DNA from: Halicephalobus mephisto
Lineage: Eukaryota; Nematoda; Chromadorea; Rhabditida; Panagrolaimidae
DNA: 64,000 nt
NCBI GenBank assembly: GCA_009193035.1
Contig: SWDT01000005.1
Span: 186,001 to 250,000, forward strand
Direction: 5' to 3'
Each line of letters starts with the position of its first letter. The first letter of the stretch is position 1. The notes under the pieces are model-generated. The model was given only the letters and a program-made list of their open reading frames with translations, was not told the origin of the DNA and ran no database searches. Both the position numbers and the translations under genes were made by a program. Shown piece by piece: positions 35,001 through 47,000 of the stretch.

Positions 35001-38000
35001 TTTACAGAATTTTAAAATTAAAAATTTTGAAGATTTTTAAAGTTTTTTAATAAGAAATTTAAAAATTTACAGAATTTTAAAATTAAAATTTTGGAAGATT
35101 TTTAAAGTTTTTTTAATAAGAAATTCTAAAAATTCCTAGAATTTTAAAATTAAAATTTTCAACTTTTCAGAAAATTCTCAAAATTTTTTTTTGAATAATT
35201 TTGTTTAAAAAATTAAAATTAAATAAATTTTCAACTTTTCAGAAAATTCTCAAAATTTTTTTTGGATAATTTTGTTTAAAAAAAATTAAAATTTTTAAAA
35301 ATATTGTGATTCATATTTTAATGATTGTTTTTGGGTCATGTTTGGAACCCTTAGGGTGTGTTTTTTTTGTTTTTAAAAAGACCTTGAAACAATGGGTTAA
35401 ATGACAGTCCCATAATTTCACCATGGTTGATCGATTTGACAGAACGAGAATGATTATTAGGAACGCGTCATGCCGTCGAGACGATCGCGCATTCCATCCA
35501 CACCCGGAGGCGTCGCGATAATCACGATCTTGCAATAGTTCCCTTGGGCGTGTCTGAAATTTCTCCGACAAAGACATTGTTGTTGTCTTGAACTGCCTCT
35601 CATCGAATATTATTTCTTCTGTCATAAATTTGGTTCTTTTTTGTTTTTCATATGATTCCCAGTTTATCGCCTTCGGAAAAATTTTAATTTTATTGAAAAT
35701 TTTATTTTTTTAAAATTTTTAAATTTTATTGAAAATTTTATTTTTTTTTAAATTTTAAATTTTTTTTTAAATTTTATTTTTTTTAAATTTTATTTTTTTT
35801 TAAATTTTATTGGAAATTTTTTTTAAAATTATATTTTTTAAATTTTATTGAAAATTTTATTTTTTTTTGATTTTTTTAATTTTATTTTTTTAAAAGTTTT
35901 AGGATTTTTTAAAAATTTACAAATTTCTGGATTTTTAAATTTTGAGAATCTTGTTGAAAGTTTTCTAGATTCTTGTTGAAAATTAAAAATTTTTGATGGT
36001 CTTTTGGAAACTTTTGAAATTTTCTAGAATTTTATAAAAAATTTTTTAAATGTTGAAAATAAAAATTTTTGATGGTCTTCTGGAAACTTGAAATTTTCTA
36101 GAATCCTGCCGGAAGCTTCAAAGCCTTTAATAATCTCCTGGAAGCTTTCTAGATTACTGTAAAAGTTTGTACCATCTTCCAGAATCTCACAGAAGCTTCT
36201 TTAATTTTTTAAAATTTCCGAAATCCTCCAAAATTTAGGAATTTAAAAATTTTTAATTTTAAACAACTTTTAATTTTTGTAATTACGAAATTTCGAATAT
36301 TTTTAAAAATCCGCGTCGAGAGAATTTCCCACTGAGACCTGTTCGTGAATTTGCAAGTCCGATAACGAGTGATTTGGAACCTTGTAGCATGCCTCGGCAG
36401 CTCATCTTGTTTTTGGTTTTTTCGCTCTTGATAGCGAGACATGAGTGTTATCGACACAAGTTGAGAGGTAATCCTTCCGGAGCCGTCATTATTTTCAAAT
36501 TCCACAATTAAAAAACTTAAATTTCTAAAAAAATTTGAAAATTTCCATTATTCCATAATTAAAAAACTTAAATTTTTAAAAAATTTGAATATTTCCATTA
36601 TTTTTTTTATTTTGTAATTAAAATTTTTTTTAATTTCCAAAAAAATTTGAAAATTTCCATTATTTTTTATTTTATAATTAAAAATTTTTTTTAATTTCTA
36701 AAAAATTTGAAAATTTCTATTATTTTTAAATTTTGTAATTAAAAACCCCTTAAATTTTCATTATTTTTTAATTTTAAAAATTTCTAAAAAAATCGAAAAT
36801 TTTATTTTTAATTTTTAAAATAATGATTATTTGTGATTTTTTATTTTAAAATAATGGAATTTTAATAGACAACATTCGTTTCAAGACAGATCGATTCAGT
36901 GATTGTTTATTTTTCGAAAAACTTGTTTTTTGGATTACGGTCAATTTACTTTATGTGATGTACCGGAGGGTCTTTAAAGCCAAATTACAAATTTCTGGTT
37001 TATTTTTTGAAACGATTTTTGTTCAATTAAAAAATTTTAAATTTTAAAAAAATTAAGAAAATTTAAAAAAAAAAAACTTAAAAATTTAAGAAAATTTTAA
37101 AAAATAAATTTAATTTTTTAAAATTTATTAATAAAATTTTTTTTAAATTTTTAAATTTATTAATAAATTTTTTTTAAAATTTCTAAATAAATTTAATTTT
37201 TCAAGATTTATTAATAAAAAATTTTTTTTTAAATTTCTAAATTAATTTTTTTTCAAAATTTATTAATAAAATTTTTTTCAGATGTCTCCAGAACTTCAGA
37301 TGGTCAGTTGGATTTATTTATTTTTTGTACTTGATGTGACGTTACGAATCCATATTTATTTTTTTAATTTTTTGCCGAATCTAATTTGGAGCAATTGAAA
37401 TTTAAATTCTTTCGCATTTTTCAATCAATTAAGAAATCATTCAAAATCAAGTTTTTCTTTGATTGAAAGAATTTTTTAATTAATTTTCGAAATTTAAAAC
37501 AATAATTAATAATTAATTTAAAAAAAAACTAATTAATTGAATCTAAAAAAAATTATTTATTTAAAAAAGATTAAATTTTTGGACTTTATTTAATTTTAAA
37601 AATTTACTTTTTTAAAAAAGTTTATTTTTCTAATTTATTTTATTTTAAAAATGATTATTAAAAAAATTATTTTATTAAAAAAATTATTTTATTTAAAAAA
37701 TAATAATTTTAGAAAAATTATCTTATTAAAAAAAATTATTTTAAAAATAATTATCAAAAAAATTATTTTATTTGAAAATTGTAGAACTTCAAATTACTGT
37801 ATACCCTCATGAGCATACTGTAAGAGAAGGCAGAGATGCTTCGTTCGAGTGTCGTGCCAGGACCGCTGACAACGGGGTCTATCCTGAGGTGAGATGGACG
37901 AAGGTAGGAGGTCCTCTGCCTTCTGGAGCCCATGAATCTGGAGGAAGACTTTCTTTTGCTTCTGTTTCGGCTGCGGATTCAGGAAGATACGTCTGTATTG

Positions 38001-41000
38001 CTCAACATAACGGCAGAGTCGCTGAAGCTTATGCAACATTGTCCGTTAATTCCTTCGGTCCTCAGGAATTCCAGGCTCTTCCTCAGTCGGGCTCCTGTAT
38101 GCCGGACGAAAGGGCCTGTGGCACGAATGAGTGCGTCAAATCGGACTATGTTTGTGACGGCGAAGCTGACTGTAGAGATCATTCAGATGAACAAAACTGT
38201 CCTGTTAAAAGACTCTGTGAACCGAACGAATTCAGATGCGCAAACGACAGATGCATCCAGCTCATGTGGAAATGCGACGGCGACGACGACTGCGGCGACG
38301 GATCTGATGAATTGAACTGCGGAGAGCGGAAGCCAGGGGATATCTGTCAGCCTACAGAATTCAAGTGTAGAGATGGTCGTCAATGTGTGCCTCAATCGTT
38401 CCAGTGTGATGGAACCAACGATTGTCAAGATGGGTCTGATGAAGTTGGATGTGTTCAGCCTACTGTAGTTCAGCCTCCAGAGACCAACAAAGAAGTGCCC
38501 CAGGGGGACACTTTCCAACTCACTTGTAAAGCCGTGGCTGTTCCGGAGGCTTACATCAACTGGAGACTCAACTGGGGTCCTGTTTGTGATCCCCCCAGAT
38601 GCGTCCAGGAGTCAGAAGGCGGGATCGGGACCTTGACCGTCCACAACGCCCAGCCCATGGATCAAGGAGCTTACACTTGTGAAGCCATCAACGTGAAAGG
38701 AAGAGTCTTAGCCACTCCAGATTGCATCGTCAGAATCGTCAACATTCCCGCTCCTCCACCTCCTCCTAGACCAGAACCCGCCAGAATAAGTTGTGATCCT
38801 GTTGGAGCCATCACCCCCACGGCAGAATACGGTCAATGCCAATGCAAACCCCTCGTGACAGGCCCCACTTGCAACACCTGCAAACCCGGCGCCTTCCACC
38901 TCAACCAGAAGGCACCCCACGGCTGCCTCAAGTGCTTCTGCTTCGGAATCACAGATCAGTGCAGATCCAGCGACTGGCACAGAACAAAGGTTCGTTTCTA
39001 AATTTTCGTCTCAGTTCTCAATCGGTCTCGATTCCAAAGATTACTGTAGCTAAGATCTCATATACAGTAGATCCGCGATGAGTGGAACTTCAAGGGACCG
39101 GGAAAAAGTCCCACTTATGGCGATTTTTCAGTTATCAAATATTCAACCTAGGGAACATTAAAGATCAAATGGCGTTTCCAAGTTCCATTTGATGCCTTTT
39201 TCCACTTAGGGAATTTGTCTAAAATATGTAAGACTTACAGGGGAGGGGGGATCCAGAAAAATGTCATGTAAGCTTTACCTATTTTAGGCAAGTTCCCTAA
39301 ATTAAAAAAAGCTAAAATAACCTATAAGGGAGCTTGTCTAAGATATCTAAGCCTTACATGGTGCTTTTCTGGGACCCCCTTCCCCTGTAAGCCGTAAGCT
39401 TTACATATTTTAGGCAAGCTCCTTTGTCAAGCTTTTACTTATCGCAAGTTCTACTGTATTATAAAAAAGCCGAAATGGGTGTTGTTGTGGAATTGTCTCG
39501 ACGCGAATATCAGAGATCCCACGAGAACTACAGTAACCTGTGTATTGACTTTATGCGACAATTCACAGGAGATTCAAAATCACTTATTTTATAAAATCTA
39601 CAAATTTATGAAATTTGAAAAAATTGTAGAAATTTTTAGAAAGTTCCAGAATCCTATGAAAGTTTTCGGAATTTCTGAAATTTTTTCAGTTTTTTAAAAT
39701 TTTTGAGACTGTTTTCAAGCTTTCTGAAGTTTTCTAGAGCCTTTTAGAAGTTCCTAGAAGTATTTCAGAATTTTATGGAAGGTTTTATTGAATTTTTTTA
39801 GAGTTTCTCAAACTTTCTAAAATTTTCTGAAATTTTCTAGAGTCTTTTAGAAGTTCCTAGAAATATTTCAGAATTTTATGGAAATTTTTACTAAATTTTT
39901 TAGAATTTCTTAAACCTTCTCAAATTTTCTAAAGTTTTCTAGAGTCTTTTAGAAGTCCCTAGAAGTATTTCAGAATTTTATGGAAGGTTTTAGAAATTCT
40001 GAATTTTTTACTAAATCAACTTAGAATTTTGCTAAACCTTCTGGAGCATTCTAGAATCTTTTAGAAGTTCCTAGGATCACCCCGAAATTTTACGGGAATT
40101 TTTGGAACTTCTGAAGTTTTTACTAAATCAACTTGGAATCTCTCTAGTCTTCTGAATTTTTCTAGAATCTTCCATAAGTTCCTAGGATCATTTCTGAATT
40201 CTATGGAAAATTTTAAAACTTGTTAGAATTTTTCAAATCTTCTGAATTTTTAATCAATTTTGGAATCTTACAGAATCTGAGATAGACTTCTGAAATCAGA
40301 ATTTTTTTATTTTCTAATTTCTTTAAAAATTATTTTTAAAAATTTTTCTAATTTTGTAAAATAATATAAATTTTAATCATGATCAAAAATTTCAGGACGC
40401 AGCTTGTGTAAGTACCGTATCGTTTTCGAAAACCCAAAATCGGAGCTATTTTTAAATTTTTACTTTCAAAAATCCCATTTTTAACATTTCTGAACCTTGA
40501 TCTATCTTCCTCAAAAATACCGTATTTTTACTAACATTTGTAATTTTCTAACTAATTTCATTTTTTTATTTTTTTTAAATTTTTTTTTTTAGGAAAAATT
40601 ATTTTTCAACGGAGATAACGAAGGCGTGACTTTGGGGACGATGGACGGCCGGGCCCAGGACGCCGGTTTCGACTACCATATCCAGGGCATGTTGACCCAC
40701 TCGGAACCCCATCGGGAGACCCTCTATTGGAACATGCCCCAGAGATTCCGTGGAGACAAGGTCACTGCCTACGGCGGTCAGATGACTTTTGAATTACAGT
40801 ACAGCGGAACTGGACCTGTTTCGAATGAGCCTTTGGTGGTCTTGAAAGGAAATGGAATTACTTTGGTTCACAAAAAGAAGGATCAATACGGTAGTTTCCA
40901 GCCAGATAGACCTATTAGAGTTACTGTAGAAACCTATGAACAAAATTACGAAAGAGAAAACGGAACCCCGGCCACCAGAGAGGACCTGATGATGGTCCTG

Positions 41001-44000
41001 GCCGACCTGGACGCCTACCTCATCAGAGCCACTCACGTCCCCAACCAAGTCTCCACCAGGTTGGTTGACTTTCATCCTGTCAAAGTCAAAAATTTTCAGT
41101 TTTAAAATATCAAAGATTTTCAGTTTTACAATATCAAAAATTTTCAGTTTTAAAATATCGAAAAATTTTCGGTTTTACAATACAATACAATAAGATCTGG
41201 TTCATCCGCCGTTGTGGTGGAGCAGATCCTTCAACCTCCTTCTATATTCCTCGCGGTCCATGGCGAGTTGATGCCACTCTTTCCTAATTTCCTTTTCTAT
41301 TTCTTTCCTCCATCTGTCTGGTGGTCTTCCTTGTGGTCTTTTGTAATTGTAGGGCCACCAGAACTTTGTCCTTTCGGTTTTAATCAAGTTTTAAAATTTA
41401 AAAAATCACCCAGAGGAGATGTTAGGAAAAATTTAATGATTATTTTGATTTTCTTGATCAAAAAAATCGTCAAATTCGTTCTCAAAGGGGTTCCGGATGT
41501 GTTCATCTGGAGGAAATTTTAAAATATTTATTTTTTGGGATTTATTTACGGGATGTTTGTGGATTCAATCAAGAGGAATTTAAGGATTCATCTACTGGAG
41601 GATATTTAGGGATTAATTTTTGATGAATTTAAGGATGTATTATTAGAGAATTTAGGATCCCATTTACGAGGGATTTAAGTATAGAAGATTTAGTTCACTC
41701 ACAGGAAGTTCGGACATTCTTTAAGGTGTTTAAGCATCTATTTACAGGGAATTTTAAAGGTTTATCTATTGAAAGATGTTTGAGAATTAGTTTTTGATAG
41801 ATTTAAGGATGCATTATTAGAGAATTTAGGATCTCATATGTACAAAGTTTAAGTATAGAAGATTTAGTTCACTCACAGGAAGTTCGGACATTCTTTAAGA
41901 TGTTTAAGCATCTATTTACAGGGAATTTTAAAGGTTTATCTATTGAAAGATGTTTGACGATTAATTTCTGATGGATTTAGGAATTTATTATCAGAGAATT
42001 TAGGATTTTATTTATGAAGAATTCAATTATAGAAGATTTAGTGCACTCACAGGAAGTTCGGACATTCTTTAAGGTGTTTAAGAATCTATTTACAGGGAAT
42101 TTTAGGAGTTCATCTTCAAGAATTGTTTAACTGCTATTTCGCAGAAAACTTAGAACCTTATAGAAGAGATTCCCAAAGGGTCCATTTAGAGTTATTTAGT
42201 TTATTTTCACGGCTTTGGGATTTTTCTATGAGGGATTCAGTTGTTTATCTACAAAAACTTTAAACATTTTTTTTGTAAAATCTTCAGGACCTTATAGGGG
42301 AGAATCCCAAAGGATCTATTTAGAGTTATCCTTTTCATCTACATGAGATTCATTAAGAGCATTCGAGGATCTTTTTAAAATAGTTTAGAAGTTCGTTTAC
42401 AGAGTTTTAGAGATTTGTTTACAAAAACTGTTTAAATTTTTTTTTTTGTAAAATATTCGGGACCTCTTAGGGGAGATTCGGAAGGGCTCAGAAGTTGGTT
42501 CCGAAGAGTTCAGAAACTCATTCATAGGAAATTTTCGAAATCTCATTCACATGGTTCCTAGGTTTATAGTCACGGGAAGTTCCCAAGGTAGTTTGAACTC
42601 GATTTTTACATCCGTGTGAAATTCTGTAAAAAAATAAAAATTCACAAATATGTGAAAATTCCTAAATTTTCAATGAAAATTTACACATTAATTTTTTATT
42701 AAAAATAACTTCCTCAAAAAATATTGATTTCATGGAAATCTTTCCTTGTCGATGAAGAGAGCGACGAGGGTCTGAACGAAGTGCTTCCAGACGATGGCCT
42801 TGAGTTCTCTTTCGTGCACATTTCCGTCTTCCATGTTGATTGTACATTGAAATTGTCTTACTAAAATTTCCCCCAAAAGTAAAAACAATCCATCTGCAGC
42901 TACGGAAGTCGTGGAAGACCTCGAAGAAAACCTCCTTCTGGGGTTTCCTGGATCGGGGACTCTGAGACTGCTGGCGTCCCTTCTGAAGGCTTTCATGGCC
43001 GACTGTCTTTCAGGAGTGTTTCTGTCGATGGAGAAGTCCACGACGAAGGACTTCTTCCTTGGCACCTTGTTGAAGTCGTGGTATTTGAGCGTCTTCAGTC
43101 TGAACGAGATGAGCCGCTGTTCGCAGTCGTCGTCGTAGGTCCCTTTCTCGAGGAGGCATCTGGCCAGTTTGTTCACCAGTAGTCTCAACGCCAGTCCTTC
43201 TTTTTCGAACGAGGGTTCTGAAAATTAATAATTTTAAAACTTTCGATAAAAATACAAACTTTGTTCGTCGTTAATTTCGGAGATGGCTGAAGCTTCCTTG
43301 TACCATCTGAAACAAACGACTTCGTAGAATCTGTTGTTGGCGTTGTGGAGCTCCTTCAGAAGCATAGGGACCATTTCCCGTTCGAAGGGGGTTAGGAAAC
43401 TCTCAGGCTTGCCCCCCTTCTTCTTCCGCCTCCTGAACGGAATCAACGAACACAGTAAACCGATGCACATGGCTTCTGAGAGGTTTCTGGGAGATTTCTG
43501 GGACGTTTCTGGGAGATTTCTGAGAGATTTTTAGGCTTCTAGGAAGTTTCTGGGAGACTTCTGAGAGGTTTTTAGGTTTCTAGGAAGTTTCTGGGAGGTT
43601 TCTAAGAGATTTCTAGACTTCTGAAAAACTTCTGGGAGAATTCTAAGAGGTTTCTAGAAGATTTCTGAGAGGTTTCTGAGAAACTTTTGGGAGATTTCTG
43701 AGAGGTTTCTGGGAAGTTTTTGAGAAACTTCTTGGAGACTTCTGGGAGTTTTCTGAGAAACTTCTGGAAAATTTCTAAGAATTTTCTGGAAAGTACTCTC
43801 TGGACAGAAATCTAAAAATCTTTAATCATATTATTAAAAAATTAAAATTCAATTTTTTCACGTACTTTTTTGACACGAAATTTCAAGGATTTTTAAAAAT
43901 CAAAGTAGTTTAAAATTTAATTTTTTTATTTTTATTTATCATATATTTTAGAAATCAAAAATTAACTTTTTTTTACAAAATTGTCCTGACGCGAATTTTT

Positions 44001-47000
44001 GAAATTAAGAAAAACTTAAAAATTTGATTTTTTATAATTTTTCGTAATTTTAAAAATTTTTTAATCAATAATAAATTACAAAAATTAATTATTTTTCACG
44101 AATTTTCAGAATTCAAATTATTTTAAAATTTCGGTTTTTTTATAATTATTTCACAATGAATTTTTCGGACTTATTTTTCATAAAAATTTCGAAATTTTTG
44201 GATTAAGATATATGAAATACAAAACTCGTCTATCTTTGGAAATTGATGTTTATTTTAAAAATTATTTATAAATATCGAAAATAAAACAAAAATGGAAAAT
44301 AAAAAACGCAAATTTTCCATAAGGCAGCTTGCCTAAAATGTGTAAGACTTACATGGGGGAGGGGGTTCCAGAAAAGCACCATGTAAGGCTTATGTATTTT
44401 AGGCAAGCTCCCTTAGGGAAATATCGTAAAAAAATCATTTTAATTTCCTATAAGAGAACTTGCCTAAAATGTGTAAGACTTACAGGGGAAGGGGGTCCCA
44501 GAAAAGCACCATGTAAGTCTTACATATCTTAGACAAGCTCCTTTATAGGTTATTTTAGCTTTTTTTTAATTTAAGGAACTTGCCTAAGATATGTAAGACT
44601 TACATGGGGGAGGGGGTCCCTGAAAAGCACCATGTAAGCTTTACATATCTTAGACAAGCTCCTTTATAGGTTATTTTAGCTTTTTTTAAATTTAGGGAAC
44701 TTGCCTAAGATATGTAAAGCTTACAGGGGGGAGGGGGTCCCTGAAAAGCACCATGTAAGTCTTACATATCTTAGACAAGCTCCTTTATAGGTTATTTTAG
44801 CTTTTTTTAAATTTAGGGAACTTGCCTAAAATAGGTAAAGCTTACAGGGGAAGGGGGTCCCTGAAAAGCACCATGTAAGCTTTACATATTTTAGGCAAGT
44901 TCCCTAATCGGTTCGCTTCGACGAAATTGGGTCTTTGAAGGTCGTCTAATTACGGTACAGAACCCGACAATTACCTCCAATAGTGTCAAAAAATTTGTAA
45001 ATTTAAAGTGATGTAAGAAAATTCTAAAATCATCAAAAATTAAAAACGAATATGTCAATTAAAGAGATTCAGAAATCTTTGCCGCAGGGAATATTTAACC
45101 TTTCATAAAGTCAAACATGAATTTTTTAAGTTTTTCCCTCAGGTAACGAGCAAAACGTGAAAATTTCTTTTTAATCAATTCCAAAAGAAAATATTTATAA
45201 AAAAATGGTATTTAATTTTTAAAAAATCTTCCACATGCTTTTCAAAAATCATTCGAAAAAAATTATTCAAAAAAAATTATTTAAAAAAATAAAAAAATTT
45301 ATTTTTTTGATTTAAAAATGATTTATTTTAAAAAATCTAAAAACTTATTTTTTAAAAAAAATCTAAAAATTAAATTTTTTAAAATTCTAAAAATTTATTT
45401 TTTTAAATATAGTTTTTTAATTTTGAAAATTTATTTTTTTTATATAATTTTTTCTTTAAATTCTAAAAATTTATTTTTTTTAATATAAAATTCTAAAAAT
45501 TTATTTTTTTTAAATATAAAATTTTAAAAATTTACTTTTTTTAATATAAAATTTTAAAAATTTATTTTTTTTTAAATATAAAATTCTAAAAATTTATTTT
45601 TTTTTATTTAAAATTTTTTAAATATTTTCTACAGTAATTGAGACAGAATAGGATTCGAAATTTAACAATTTTTTGATAGAAATCGATGGATTTAGACTAT
45701 TTTTTAGTTATTAGAAAAATAAACAATCTGTAGTAATTTTATAAAAACGGAAATTCATTGATTTGGGTTGAAAAAGAAGAGCGAAAACAGCCAGACACGT
45801 AAGCACAGGTCCCGTCACGAGAATCTGATTCCTTATGTAAGAAGGGGTTAATGATCTTCTAAGTTAAGTCATTCTTTCGATTATTAAAGAAATGATCAAT
45901 TAGAGATAATTTTATAAAAAAATTTATTAAATTATACTTTAAAAAAATAATCATAGATTTTGAAACGAAAATTCGATTTTCCTACAGTAGAAAAATTTTA
46001 AATTTTTGAAAATAAATCGAACTTTAGGTTTTAAAAAATAATTATTTTATTTAAAAATTTATTAATTCAGATGTTAAAAAATAATCATAAGTCCCAAGAC
46101 GAAAATTCGATTTTCCTACAGTAAGAAAATTTTAAATTTTGAAAATTAAATCGAATTTTAAATTTTAAAAAATAATTATTTTATTTAAAAATTTATTAAT
46201 TCAGACGTTAAAAAATAACCATAAGCCTCAGGACAAAAATTTAATTTCTTATGTATGAAGGGGTTAATGATCTTCTAAGTTAAGTCATCCCATTCTTTGT
46301 TATTCAAGAAATAGTGAATTAGATATAATTTTATAAAAAAAATTATTAAAATAAAAAATGAAAAGAACCATGGGCGTAATCGTGGGTCCCGACGGGAATA
46401 TTGTCGGACTTCCTTGTTTAAAAAGGTCAATGGCATTTTGAAATATAAACAAAAATGAAAGTAATGGTCCCACCGCGAAAATGGTTCATTTTGTTACTCA
46501 GGAATAATATTATCGATTTTATAAAAATACAAAAATTCGAACATTGGTCTTGTCGCGAAATTTTTGATTTTTTAAATTTATAAATAAAGTTATTAATTTT
46601 ACAAAAATTTAAATTAAAAAAAAAGTTCTAATTCCACCACGAAATTTTTAATTTTTAATTTTATAAATAAAATTATTAATTTTATAAAAATTTAAATCAA
46701 AAAAAATAAGTTTTAATTCCACTTCGAAATTTCTGATTTTCTTTATTTATAAATAAAATTATTAATTTTATAAAAATACAAATCAAAAAATTAATTTTAA
46801 TTCCACCTCGAAATTTTTTAATTTTTAATTTTATAAATAAAGTTATTAATTTTACAAAAATTTAAATCAAAAAAAAAGTTTTAATTCCACTTCGAAATTT
46901 CTGTTTTTCTTTATTTATAAATAAAATTATTAATTTTATAAAAATTTAAATAAAAAAAAACAAGTTTTGGTCCCGCCACGAAGTTTTGCAATTTCTTCAT

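Larger units (their letters stand above)
29034..37281. other. 8.2-kb unc-52 intron rich in tandem arrays
   Basis: 29090-29480: three copies of about 120 bp (TTATATTTTAATTTTACATT). 29520-29900: AT low complexity. 30200-30680: nearly four copies of about 135 bp (CTCTCGACGCGAATATTTGA). 30900-31330: AT low complexity. 31600-32200: five copies of about 115 bp (CGCTTCGGGACCACTTTGTT, ACTGTAGTTCTAGGAATATT). 32740-33480: about five copies of 150-190 bp. 33590-34600: foldback cluster (separate entry). 34960-35290: copies of about 95 bp. 35690-36180 and 36500-37270: AT-rich with some TTCnnGAA. Unique islands are at 31380-31510, 32210-32720, 35390-35650 and 36300-36500. Confidence 0.7.

Noticed and set aside
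35311..35625. 104-codon minus-strand frame in a GC-richer island
   Set aside because: No domain, low-complexity end and no convincing splice sites; kept only as an unassigned island.
40396..40407. 12-base exon with TTTCAG and GTAAGT sites between unc-52 exons
   Set aside because: The flanking exons join in phase 0 without it, and that junction ([11 protein letters not shown]) matches the UNC-52 sequence; adding four residues (DAAC) would break it.
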